NCBI RefSeq assembly: GCF_964204865.1
Contig: NC_135261.1
Location: 15,686,001-15,750,000, forward strand
DNA: 64,000 nt
DNA from: Styela clava
Taxonomy: Eukaryota; Chordata; Ascidiacea; Stolidobranchia; Styelidae
Direction of reading: 5' to 3'
Every line of letters begins with the position of its first letter. The first letter of the stretch is position 1. The position numbers were made by a program, and so were the translations under genes. Shown one piece after another: positions 52,221 through 63,575 of the stretch. A model generated the notes under the pieces. The model ran no database searches, was not told where the DNA came from, and was given only the letters and a program-made list of their open reading frames with translations.

Positions 52221-53112
52221 TCATTCACTTGGCTCTCCTTTATCCATGTTGTCAAAATCAGCAAGGAAGTCTGTAACACGTATTTGTATATTAATAATAC
52301 ACAGTCAGATGTAAATGATATCATCGATTAGAAGACGCCATTAAGTCAAGATTTAAATCTTGAATTTGAATTATGTGAAGATGTAAATATATTTGAATAG
52401 TCTTCTGGCTAGACTTTTTTTTAAATTTTGGTTGATCTATGGAGCTTACGATTGAATAATTTTGGTGGGGACTCGACGAAATTTTTAAAATATTCTCTAT
52501 ATACAATGTCAGCCAACGTAATTCCATAATCGACAGCTCTAACTACAGTATACATATGGATAACTTTATTGAGAGATTTCTAATTAATTCGACAAAACAT
52601 ATCAAGTACATATAAAATTATTAATTGTTTTATGGAAAAAAGAAGAAATTCATCCGGAGACGATTTTATAGAATCTTACCAGCAAAATTGTCGTCGTGAA
52701 AAATCGAACGTTTTTTCTTTCCCCAATTCACAGGCGACGGTCCTCTGTTTGAAAGTATTACAGTATATATAAAAATAAGTCATCAAGAATAAGAGTTTAC
52801 GAAGATGATAGTGTTTGCCCTTGAAGCCATTTAATTTCGACTCAAATATGTGCGTAAACGATCAGAATGTCATTGATTTGAAAAAAAGGAAAAATTGCTT
52901 AAAGTCTGACAACAAGAATTAAATTTCAAGCTCATACATACACACATATATATATTTATATACCATCCTTTGAATATGACGTATTTTATAACTGCTTACC
53001 TCGTTTCCCCATTGTTATTTGTAGGCGCTGGAGTTGCGCCGGTATCAAATGGTGTCACTTCAACTACCATAGCGGCATATACAACAAAAAGTGCAAAATA
53101 TCCAAGTTTCAT
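52221..53112 (-). CDS. Secreted peptide precursor, type B (unrecognised family, 75 aa, three exons)
   Basis: Exons 53112-53000, 52744-52680 and 52270-52221 join in frame to 75 residues. Signal peptide MKLGYFALFVVYAAMVV; then TPFDTGATPAPTNNNGETR; then GPSPVNWGKKKRSIFHDD; tail DFLADFDNMDKGEPSE. Type B alone has Gly before the basic run (WGKKKR, Gly46). If KKKR is cut and trimmed, that Gly would be an amide donor, as in amidated neuropeptides and some host-defence peptides. Types A and C have Ala there. The exon 3 tail ends GEPSE instead of GGPSIG because of changes around the stop. TATA box at 53160-53167. Introns are about 255 and 410 bp. Function unknown; the gene model is supported by three-way conservation. 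Confidence 0.75.
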
Positions 53113-53159
53113 CTTGCTTTGCTGTCAGTTTGTAACATGTTTCTATATATCATGCGCTG

Positions 53160-53167
53160 TATTTATA
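53160..53167 (-). promoter_or_regulatory. TATA box of peptide gene B
   Basis: TATAAATA on the minus strand, 48 bp upstream of the ATG at 53112. Confidence 0.7.
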
Positions 53168-54239
53168 CAGCTTTAGCTTTCTACTTAAAGGAATTATCGT
53201 TATCGATTTAAAAGTAGAGTCAATTTAATTCGCCTAATCTGGGGTGGTGACTCTTCAATAGATAAGATCGGTTGCTATTTAGCCATGTTTCTTTGGATTG
53301 AGACTCATCAATTATCTTGCAAATGAATCAATTTTTCTCAATAAGTATATATGACTGAGGTAATTATGGGATGCATAATATCCACTTAACAATAAATATA
53401 GTAATAGTCTCGCGGAATCACTTAAATAGGAAAAATTAATTGAATTAAGCTTGTTCAATTTTCATTAAGTTTTATCTTTCTTCAATCTATCAACAAATGT
53501 AATGACAATAAGTGTTCAATTCATCGTCAAAAACTAATTGATTTCAAAATTACATATTATCTATGCACATTTCTTAATCGCTTTTACTTTTATGAACGAT
53601 CCACAATTGCAAAAACGAGAACCTTCAGTTAAAAAAGATTCGGAATTTATTTCATATACTTATATCCATGACACTAATAATAATGTGAAGACTATCTTAG
53701 TCATAAAATTGGTATAATTGAACATATGATTTTACATATGGCGCTATAATTATTGAGATTATGATTTTGAAAAATTAAAATGGAGTCTTTGATTCTCTTT
53801 TAACAACGTAGCCATTTACTTATCGAAGGAAAACAAATATTGAGAGAACATAAAACATGAAAAAATAAAGTTTTTAGTTTGAATTCAGTCCAAGGATTCC
53901 ATACATACATGCATATACATCAGGAAATCCAAATTTAATTTCATATCAATAATATCCATATTTCCATTTCATTGACTAGGTTCATAATCTCGCAAAAAAT
54001 AAGAACTATTACGCCCCTCGCTCTAAGTCTAAGTGGAGCCTTTGAATTTTTTCCAATATTTTTCTGTATAATTATATTTTCCAGAATATGCTGTCTGTGA
54101 AGAAATTCGTTTGTTATGGTGTAAAGAGGGGTTGATAAAATTTATTCCATTGAATCGAAAAGGAGCATCATAATCAATCTTGAAAACTTATGTATGAACT
54201 TTTAACTTAGTGTCAAAAGTTACGCCACTCCGATACATT

Positions 54240-54325
54240 ATTAGAAATAAATTAGAATTATAAATTAGATATTATTAGATTAGATATAATTAGATTAGAT
54301 ATAATTAGATAAATTAGAAATAAAG
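54240..54325. repeat. AT-rich minisatellite (TTAGATATAA/TTAGATAAAT units)
   Basis: Several imperfect copies of ATTAGATTAGATATA. The matching tract at about 62175-62265 in U3 has a different copy number. Confidence 0.75.
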
Positions 54326-55049
54326 AGATCGGTGCTTTTGCTAAAATATGGCTGTCCATTCGGATGTTGTTGTTGCTTTAGGATAAAATAGAGTTTTTTG
54401 AGTCTAGTTGAGTGCGACTTGTAGCTTTTCATGCAAAAAAATGCTCGTTTAAAACAATTTATCGAGCTTTGTCATCTGAAAAGCTGTTGCTATAGAGGAA
54501 ACTCTTTTCAATAATAGCGTGATGGGATAAAAAATTATGGTTATCAATTCATTACTTATCGATCTTGATCGGTAAGTATGTTGATAAGTATTTTTCTCTT
54601 TGTCTGTTAGATAAACGCGATATCTCACGAAAGCGAGGATGAATCCGCTCTAAATTTTGCCAATGCATTCATCATATCTTGCATCAGAAGCCTATTGATT
54701 TTGGATGAATTATGTTGTATAATTAGCGAGTTATTGATTAATTAGTGATGGGACACGCGGTGTCACTAATGAGTGAGAGCGAAAGATACACGCCGCGATA
54801 AGTCGGCGGTCTCTGATCGCTATCTAGTTTAATATTCAGATTGTAATTTTGCAATATTCATTTCTTTACATGAGTTCAATAGAATAAGCACAACAATCTC
54901 GAATTCAGCGTTTATGCCATTTGGAAAATGTCTGTTCTCATAATCCTGTGCCGCGCCAGATTAAATTGCTCTCCGAGCATTTGCGGTTTCGGCCAATTCT
55001 CGTATATTCCGCTTTAAACATTTGGCACACAATACTTTGTGTTCTATTG

Positions 55050-55430
55050 CAGTGGTTCCCAACCTTTCTACCCTGGCGGACCGGTAAAATTGGATTAAAT
55101 GTTCTCGCGGACCGGTAAAAAATTGAAATGACCGGAAGGAAACGACTAACATATATTTGCGTAATATAAAGCGATGTCGGGCACTCAATATGCTTTTAGG
55201 AAAAAAAGGCGCACTTATAAACATTTCACACGAAGGAAAACTATCAAATAATGTGACGGCCAGAAATTGAAATGGGTGAAACATAAAATAATACCATATA
55301 TTTGCGTAATGAAAATCTGTGTTGGGCACCAATTATGCGCAAGAAAGGCACTTATAAAACATCTCACATAAAAATTATGTACATGCCAAATCATGTACAA
55401 ACACAATTAACTCTAGTGAGAATTTTGCTG
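55050..55430. mobile_element. Left part of a hAT-type element in U2
   Basis: Starts CAGTGGTTCCCAACCTTTC, then ACCCTGGCGGACCGG, typical of a hAT non-autonomous end. U1 has uninterrupted sequence at the matching point (near 41570). The same insertion is at 63177 in U3, so it predates the U2/U3 split. The right end was not found. Confidence 0.55.
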
Positions 55431-57556
55431 CTGTTTCGTCTCTATATATGTGGATATAATAATGTGAGATAAACTGCCTGAATATATTTAGATTTGATAC
55501 ATGCTTTTGGGCTCTTGCAAATTCGTTATCGCCACTATAAAAATCCCAAGATATGCGATAAAATCCCGGAAAGTACAATTTAATTAAGGGCAATAAAAAA
55601 ACATATAAAGCGTATATATCAAACATACACATTATTCATCCTCTCGAAATCTCCAGAAACGAAATGTGTTGCTTCATTAATTTATTGATAGTGATCAATT
55701 TAATCTGCGATTGCCACAATAGAAATAGTATCTCTGCTCCAAAATATCAACACAATCCGTGGACATAAACATGTACGATTATATTTTGCTTTGATTCGTA
55801 TTTTTGCAAATTAAAAAACATATCTGAGCTGTTGATGCAACACTCATTCCGCTCCATCGCAATGCTGTCACTCATTATTTCAAAGATATCACCTTGAGAA
55901 AAAAACCTTAAGTCAGCGATAATATCCCACAGAGTAAATTTATTTCAAAAAATGAATTAAATATACTTTACATTAATTATTATACATATATCATAGTCGG
56001 TCGCGCCCCGTCGAACACAAAATGTTTTTGCAATGTCAAAAATCATCTTTAATCTGTCACCGGCCATCCTGGAATAAAACTTAAATGGTGTTTTTTATTT
56101 TTTAGTATTTTATAATGCCCTTTTCAATCAAGAAAATCTGAGTCACGAATTCACTTCTTTGTTTATCTTAGCATCTTGTCACACATGATTATGTAATAAC
56201 TCGTTTCTCACAAGTGCTGTGGTTGTTTGAGAACAATAAAGTAATTTTAGGTGTCCTTGTGGCACAAAACATATGCTGAGGGAAATTTGTGATCACGCTG
56301 ACAAAAACAATTGACAATTTTCACAAATTGCAATCTCATGTGTATCGGTAATAGCCGTTCACTCGTGATGCACACACCAATGCGGCAACTTTAAATATGG
56401 TATTCACGGCATTGAAATTCCAGATTCACAGCACGAGAACGATGATTCATTTAAACTCACCTGATGGGGACGTTATAGGGATGCTATCGCGGTAGATATT
56501 TTATGGTCCTAATTGAATAACTGAATAATGAGCACACCTGGAAAAAATTAAAATTATCATACTCGCCCAATAGGCCCCCCTAAAATCAGGCCAAAAATTT
56601 AGGTCCAGAAATTCGCCGGGAAATATGGTAATATGTGGGAATTAATTTTTGTTAATCTGGACTCTATATAATCATAATTATAATCTAATATCTGTTTAGT
56701 CGCTCTACTAGGATAATCCCAGGCATACACAATGCGGAAAAACTTTTTCATCCAAAGCTATACAATAGTTTTGTAGTTGTCCAATTAATTTTCATGTGTA
56801 CAATGCTGCAATGGTTTAGTTTAAAGTCACTTCGTAAGTTTAGTTAAGAAGTTGGATTGAAGAAATTTTGAAATTAATGACATTTGAAAAATTAGTGCTT
56901 TTGAAGGAATAACAAATAAAAGTATCGCTTTGATAAAGTTCACCATCATTGCATCAAAAAAGTTATTTTCCAAATGAACACTGGCAAATGGAAATATCAT
57001 AAGGTCATGTTTTTCCTATATCGACGCCTCAAAACCAAACAGTGCTAAGTCCTCTTTTCCCAAAAATGACATTTTTTAACCGCTGTTTAAGTAGTACGGT
57101 AACTAACAAATTGCATGTTTGAATTAGTAGTGTTATTAGCCCACAAGTAAGAGCAGAACAAAAGTTTAACCTACAAATAAACTTCAGCATGAACAATCAC
57201 CAGACTGCCAGGTCACTGATTTCGACTGCAAAGTTGCGCTAAGCTCAAAATCGGATTTGGATTTACCGCTGGTCAACGGTTAATGGATCTTTTCACCGAC
57301 CCTTGACCCCAGAAAATTGTAGACTAGTCTATTCGCAGCTTTTATGATTTTATTTCGACTCCATTATCAGCATAATAGACGATAAAACAATTTATAAGAA
57401 CAAAATAAATAAAACTGATTACAGAATTGGGAGAGCAAACAAAACCGTAAGTAAGGTTTGGGACGTACAGATTTTAGATGAAAAGGTATTGATAATAAAG
57501 TAGTACGCGTTCGCTCACCCAAATTTTTCGGGACTAAATTTTGAATATTGTAGTAA

Positions 57557-57957
57557 CTGGACCGTAAATATATACTACTACTAGATGTCCAACTCCGCTC
57601 GCCGTATAATAAACAAACAAAGGCGATGTTGCACCTCCAAGTGGCGGGCGTCACGGTTGGTTTTGTTCAGACTAGATGCTTAACGACGACGACGCTCCTG
57701 CAGCTCGAAAACTAGCCCTGTTCATTGATGACCGATCGAAATATTTTCTGAAGGACGAAGAAATTCGATAAAAATGAACAAATAATTGTGAAAACGAAGA
57801 CACAGTCTGTCTTGCAAATGACCAGGATGATGTGACAACTTCCTTGTCGAAAGAAAGCAAGGCATCAAAAATGCGATGCATTGCAAAAAATGTCAGTCAG
57901 ATGTAGGTAAAGTGGTGACGAAAATGAATACTTTGCACTTTATATAAAAAAAAAATT
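57557..57957. other. Insertion of about 400 bp in U3 relative to U1, A-rich at one end
   Basis: U1 reads GTAGTAACTGAACTAAATCTC without interruption near 33430. U3 carries extra sequence between GTAACTGGACC and TTAGCTAAATCTC, GC-richer than its surroundings and ending in A10 followed by TTAGC. This may be a retrotransposed fragment, but no clear target duplication or protein match was found. Confidence 0.45.
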
Positions 57958-59720
57958 AGCTAAATCTCATCGAAAAACATAACGACAAATAAATTACTTC
58001 ATTTGCAACTAATTTTCGGCTATTCACATGAAAACTGACAAAAAAAAGGGAAAAACGCGAAAACGAGGCAATGCTGTCTGAGTGAACAAAACGTCTGAGC
58101 TGCTGCAAAAATTGTAATTGTGACATCATCTTAAAATCCTTGCTGATTGGTAATTGTTACGGATAAAACAAGGAAATCGATGCTCGGGGATACATCCATT
58201 CAGAGAGTGATTTTTGTGCATAACTGGTTTAAACAGGAAATTTTCGTCCAGTGGTATAGGGCCACATCTCTAGATACTGGAATATGTTGCTTTTTCTTTC
58301 TAAAGATTTTCAATTTTGTTGGATACTATACGAAAAATAACTCAAAGTAGAATTATACAAAAAGAACTATCGTGGCGCTACACACATCAGTAAGCAGTAA
58401 ACATTTTCAACGAAATATAAACTTGGCTAACATAGTGACTAAACACTGACAAAAATTTAACACTGGCACTGAATCGGATATTGAAATAGTCGTTTAGGAC
58501 TAGGTGTCAATTGATAACGCATTAACTTTGATGGCGGAGGAAAGCGTAACCGACCCGCGTAACCGACTAGTTTACAGTTCATTCGATCTCCCACTGGTTT
58601 CCCAACTAGAAGCTCGAAGTAAGCTCCGTCTCCAGTGATTTATTAGGCTCTAAGCGGTATTTCTTAACGAGCACTGTTAACACCAAGATAAAACTAACCA
58701 ATCCCATACTCGAGATGGCTGGTAACCGGAAGAGAGGCTGTGATGCGCCATATGATTGAGCCGTCTAATCGCCTTTTCTATCCCCGAGATAAATAAGTAA
58801 AGCCTATCCTAAAAATGAATTACATAATCATTGTTCTCCTGATCAGGGAAAATCGGTAGGCCTCTACCTCTTTGTATCCTTGTTGTCGTTGAAAAAAATC
58901 GCTTATGTCTTCAATTACTGCACCAATTGCTTTGGAATTTTCAGTGGTTAAATATTGTTGTTGTCGTTATAAGATCTTCAATGTTATTTATTTCAAACAT
59001 TTCTGTAGAATTAATGGGATTCGTTTGTACATTGAAGTTCTGTGTGAATACATCATCATTGCGCACTGTATTGCAATTCCGCAATCGCATTTCATCGATA
59101 TTGTCGACATCGAAGCGCGGGATTGTTTTGATGTATATATAAGGTAGACTACTGGTAATACAAAAATTTCATATTACTTCGTTTTGGTCTCCGTGTTCAT
59201 ATATTTGAGCATTACTCTCTTGTTCACGTAATAATAGCCTACCTTTAAAAGAAGCCGATGTGCGCGTTTCGCACATGAAATCGAGTCTGCAACCCACTTC
59301 CTAAATTTTAAAAATAATAATATTTTTTTTTAATACGGCCAAAAAGGTTCAGAACAAATGTGGCAAAGTGATACTACACAAGCGCTGGTCAGTGACTTAC
59401 ACATGAGTACTTTTGAAGTATGCGCTTCTGAAAATGTTTTCTGACATTCGAATTATCAAATTTTATTCGGTGGATATTTCGAAAATATTTTAGGAAATGA
59501 ATATATATATATATTGAGTCCAACAAAGTGGCGGCGAAATTCTGATTATTTTATTGTGATTCTAAATATTAATCGTCTAGATGCAACTTCTATATTCATC
59601 AACAATACGAGATTTCATTGAGTATTGCTGGTCATTTTAATCGATTTCCACCTAGGTAGCGTGGCTTCGCTATTAAGTGGAAACAAAAATTGCAATCTGA
59701 ACAATTTTATTGACATGACT

Positions 59721-59742
59721 TATATATATATATATATATATA
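59721..59742. repeat. (TA)n microsatellite
   Basis: About eleven TA units in U3; the matching tract in U1 near 37905 is shorter. Confidence 0.8.
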
Positions 59743-59955
59743 TCAGAAAAATACTTGCTTGGGGATTTTAGAGATCTGTGTTTCACAATCAATTATTAGG
59801 CCTGAAATAACCTTCTTTAAAGTTTAGAGAACTATTCCTATTAAATTTCTGGTCCATGGTTTACCCTGGTCCTTGTTCCATTTGATAAAATTCTAATCAC
59901 CCTGCTTCAGCAGCAGAGAATGATATATTTATGTCAAAAATTGTAATGTTTCAAG

Positions 59956-59961
59956 TTTATT
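59956..59961 (-). terminator. Poly(A) signal of peptide gene C
   Basis: AATAAA on the minus strand, 98 nt past the stop at 60059. Confidence 0.65.
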
Positions 59962-60058
59962 TGATCTAAAAATAAAAATGACAATGCGATTGCATTCAAT
60001 AAATTTCAGTTGATTTCAAAATTTCACAGAAAGCTGTCTTGAATTCCCGACCGTTCGA

Positions 60059-61019
60059 TCATCCTATGCTTGGCCCTCCTTTATCCATGTCCTCAAAATC
60101 AGCAAGAAAATCTGTAACACGTATTTGCATATTTATAAAACACAATCAGATGTAAATGATATCATCAATTCGAAGACTCCACTAAGTCAATATTCCAATC
60201 TTCAATTTGAATTACGTGAGAATGTCATAACACAACGGTGTCAATAAGGAATCATTTTAATTCAGCATTTCCAAAATGAAGTTCCAAATCGTAAAAATGT
60301 TCGAATCGAAAATTGAATATACATTCAAATCGTATTCTAGCTGGACTTTGTTAATTTTAATTTGCCTGTATTGAGAAATTTTTAATTAATTCGACAAAAC
60401 ATATCAATTACATATAAAACTATTAATTGTTTTATGGAAAAAGGAAGAAATTCATTCGGAGACGATTTTTTAGAATCTTACCAGCAAAATTGTCGTCGTG
60501 AAAAATTGAACGTTTTTTCTTTGCCCAATTCACAGGCGACGGTCCTCTGTTTGAAAGTATTACAGTATAAGAATAAGTCATCGAAAATAAGAGTGTACGA
60601 AGATGATAGTGTTTGCACTTGGAGCCATTTAATTTCGACTCAAGTATGTGCGTAAAAGATAAGAATATCATTGATTTGGAAAAAATGAAAGATTGCTTAA
60701 AATCTGACAACAAGAATTAAATTTCAAGCTTATACATATATATATATATATACCATTCTTTGGGATCTCCTGAAGTATGCGCATCAAGATGGCGCATAAC
60801 CTGAACTCAGGTTGTGTACCAGGTTAGGTTCAGGTTGTGCGACATCTTGGTGCGCATACTTCAGGAGTACCATTCTTTGAATATGACCTATTTTATAACT
60901 GCTTACCTTGTTTCCCCATTGTTATTTGTAGGGGCTGGAAATTCGCCGGTATCAAATGGTGTCACTTCAACTACCATAGCGGCATATACAACGAAAAGTG
61001 CAAAATATCCAAGTTTCAT
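60059..61019 (-). CDS. Secreted peptide precursor, type C (unrecognised family, 76 aa, three exons)
   Basis: Exons 61019-60907, 60546-60482 and 60111-60059 join in frame to 76 residues. The signal peptide is identical to type B (MKLGYFALFVVYAAMVV). The following segment has GEFPAP in place of GATPAP. Exon 2 reads GPSPVNWAKKKRSIFHDD, with Ala before the basic site as in type A, and the tail is DFLADFEDMDKGGPSIG. Gene C therefore combines the B-like body with the A-like tail and cleavage context, consistent with the A and C end being ancestral. TATA box at 61068-61075. Intron 1 carries a 105-bp hairpin insertion (60763-60867) that leaves the splice sites intact. Function unknown. Confidence 0.75.
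60751..60879. mobile_element. 105-bp hairpin insertion with 12-bp target duplication in gene C intron 1
   Basis: 60763-60867 is almost all hairpin. The arms start CTCCTGAAGTATGCGCAT on the left and end ATGCGCACTTCAGGAG-like sequence on the right (about 40 bp each, three mismatches), with a 21-bp loop. TACCATTCTTTG flanks it at 60751-60762 and 60868-60879. Gene B has a single TACCATCCTTTG at the same point (52962-52973), so the insertion is clean. Confidence 0.8.
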
Positions 61020-61067
61020 CTTGCTTTGCTGCCAGTTTGTAACATGTTTCTATGAAATCATGCGCTG

Positions 61068-61075
61068 TATTTATA
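61068..61075 (-). promoter_or_regulatory. TATA box of peptide gene C
   Basis: TATAAATA on the minus strand, 49 bp upstream of the ATG at 61019. Confidence 0.7.
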
Positions 61076-62174
61076 CAGCTATCTCTTTATTTCCTCAAGT
61101 AATGGAAAGCTTTCTACCTGAATGAATAATCGTTATCGATTTAAAAGAAGAGTCAATTTAATTCGCCTAATCTGGGGTGGTGACTCTTCAATAGATAAGA
61201 TCGGTTGCTATTTAGCCATGTTTCTTTGGATTGAGACTCATCAATTATCTTGCAAATGAATCAATTTTTCTCAATAAGTATATATGACTGAAGTAATTAT
61301 GGGATGCATAATATCCACTTAACAATAAATATATTAATAGTCTCGCGGAATCACTTGAATAGGAAAAATTAATTGAATTAAGCTTGTTCGATTTCCATTA
61401 ATTTTTATCTTTCTTCAATCTGTCTAACAAATGTAATGGCAATAGGTGTTCAATTCAACGTCAAAAACTAATTGATTTCAAAATTACATATTATCTATGC
61501 ACATTTCTTAATCGCTTTTACCTTTATGAACGATCCACAATTGCAAAAACGAGAACCTTCAGTTAAGAAAAGATTCGGAATTTATTTCATATACTTATAT
61601 CTATGACACCAATAATAATGTGAAGACTATCTTAGTCATAAAATTGATATAATTGAAGATATGATTTTACATATGGCGCTATAATTATTGAGATTATGAT
61701 TTTGAAAAATTAAAATGGAGTCTTTGATTCTCTTTTAACAACGTAGCCATTTACTTATCGAAGAAAAACAAATATTGAGAGAACATAAAACATGAAAAAA
61801 TAAAGTTTTTAGTTTGAATTCAGTCCAAGGATTCCATACATCCGTGCATATAAATCAAGAAATCCAAATTTAATTTCATATCAATAATATCCATATTTCC
61901 ATTTCATTGACTAGATTCATAATCTCGCAAAAAATAAGAACTATTACGCCCCTCGCACTAAGTCTAAGTGGAGCCTTTGAATTTTTTCCAATCTTTTTCT
62001 GTATAATTATATTTTCCAGAATATGCCGTCTGTGAAGAAATTCGTTTGTTATGGTGTAAAGAGGGGTTGATAAAATTTATTCCATTGAATCGAAAAGGAG
62101 CATCGTAATCAATCTTGAAAACTTATGTATGAACTTTTAACTTAGTGTCAAAAGTTACGCCACTCCGATACATT

Positions 62175-62265
62175 ATTAGAAATAAATTAGAATTATAAAT
62201 TAGATATAATTAGATTAGATATAATTAGATTAGATTAGATATAATTAGATAAATTAGAAATAAAG
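62175..62265. repeat. AT-rich minisatellite in U3
   Basis: Imperfect ATTAGATTAGATATA units, the counterpart of 54240-54325. Confidence 0.75.
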
Positions 62266-63176
62266 AGGTCGGTGCTTTTGCTAAAATATGGCTGTCCATT
62301 CGGATGTTGTTGTTGCTTTAGGATAAAATAGTGATATTTAGAGATGGAAGTGTCTTCAGGAATAATAGTACTTCTATATATATACTCTTCTCTAAAATAA
62401 CGAGAACCCTCAGGCTTGGTTATTTCGAAAAACTTCGCCTCCACTTTATTCCGTTCACAAGTAGTTTACTGTTAGCGAATTTAATTTTATACATTTTTGC
62501 AATAAACTGTGAGTTTTTTGAGTCTAGTTGAGTGCGATTCTGTGTAGCTTTTCATGCAAAAAATGCTCGTTTAAAACAATTTATTGAGCTTTGTCATCTG
62601 AAAACCTGTTGCTATATAGAGGAAACTCTTTACAATAATAGCGTGATGGAATAAAAAATTATCAAGGTTATCAATTCATTACTTATCGATCTTGATCGGT
62701 AAGTATGTTGATATGTATTTGTCTGTTTGTGTCTTTGTCTGTTAGATACACGCGATATCTCACTAAAGCGAGGATGAATCCGCTCCAAATTTTGCAAATG
62801 CATTCATCATATCTTGTATCAGAAGCCTATTGATTTTGGATGAATTATATTGTATAATTAGCGAGTTATTGATTGATTAGTGATGGGACACACTAATGAG
62901 TGAGAGCGAAAGATACACGCCGCGATAAGTCGGCGGTTTCTGATCGCTATCTAGTTTATTTTTCAGATTGTAATTTTGCAATATTCATTTCTTTACATGA
63001 TTTCAATACAATAAGCACAACAATCTCTAATTCAGCGTTTATGCCATTCGAAAAATGTCTGTTCTCATAATCCTGGGCCGCGCCAGATTAAATTGCTCTT
63101 CGAGCATTTGCGGTTTCGGCCAATTCTCGTATATTCCGCTTTAAACATTTGGCACACAATACTTTGTGTTCTATTG

Positions 63177-63575
63177 CAGTGGTTCCCAACCTTTCTCTAC
63201 CCTGGCGGACCGGTGAAATTAAATTAAATGTAACCTACTCGCGGACCGGTAAAAAATTGAAATGACCGGAAGGAAAAGACTAAGATATATTTGCGTAATA
63301 TAATGCAATGTCGGGCACTCAATATGCTTTTAGGAAAAATAGGCGCACTTATAAACATTTCACACGAAGAAAAACTATCAAATAATGTGACGGCCAACAA
63401 TTGAAATGGGTGGAACATAAAATAATACCATATATTTGCGTAATGAAAATCAGTGTTGGGCACCCATTATGCGTGAGAAACTCACGCATAAAACATCTCA
63501 CATAAAAGACATGTACATGCCTATTTATGTACAAACACAATTAACTCTAGTGAGAATTTTGCTGCTGTTTCGTTT
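63177..63575. mobile_element. Left part of a hAT-type element in U3
   Basis: CAGTGGTTCCCAACCTTTC start, as at 55050. It stays similar to that copy up to about 63570 and then diverges. Confidence 0.55.

Larger units (their letters stand above)
48015..52808. repeat. Tandem 4794-bp unit, copy 3
   Basis: Last copy. Its right end continues into unique U2 sequence (GAAGATGATAGTGTTTG) instead of jumping back to the U1 sequence, so its exons 2B and 3B belong to the complete type B gene. Confidence 0.95.
52809..55049. repeat. Duplicated segment U2, right part
   Basis: Closely matches U3 at about 60608-63176 (for example GGATGTTGTTGTTGCTTTAG near 54362 and 62302) and less closely U1 at 38860-41575. 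It lacks the 831-bp MITE and the 105-bp hairpin insert. It contains exon 1 and the promoter of peptide gene B. Confidence 0.7.
55515..63176. repeat. Duplicated segment U3
   Basis: Counterpart of U1. It has the empty pogo site (59408-59409), lacks the 831-bp MITE, and has its own insertions: about 400 bp near 57557-57957 and a 105-bp hairpin at 60763-60867. It contains peptide gene C. Confidence 0.7.
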
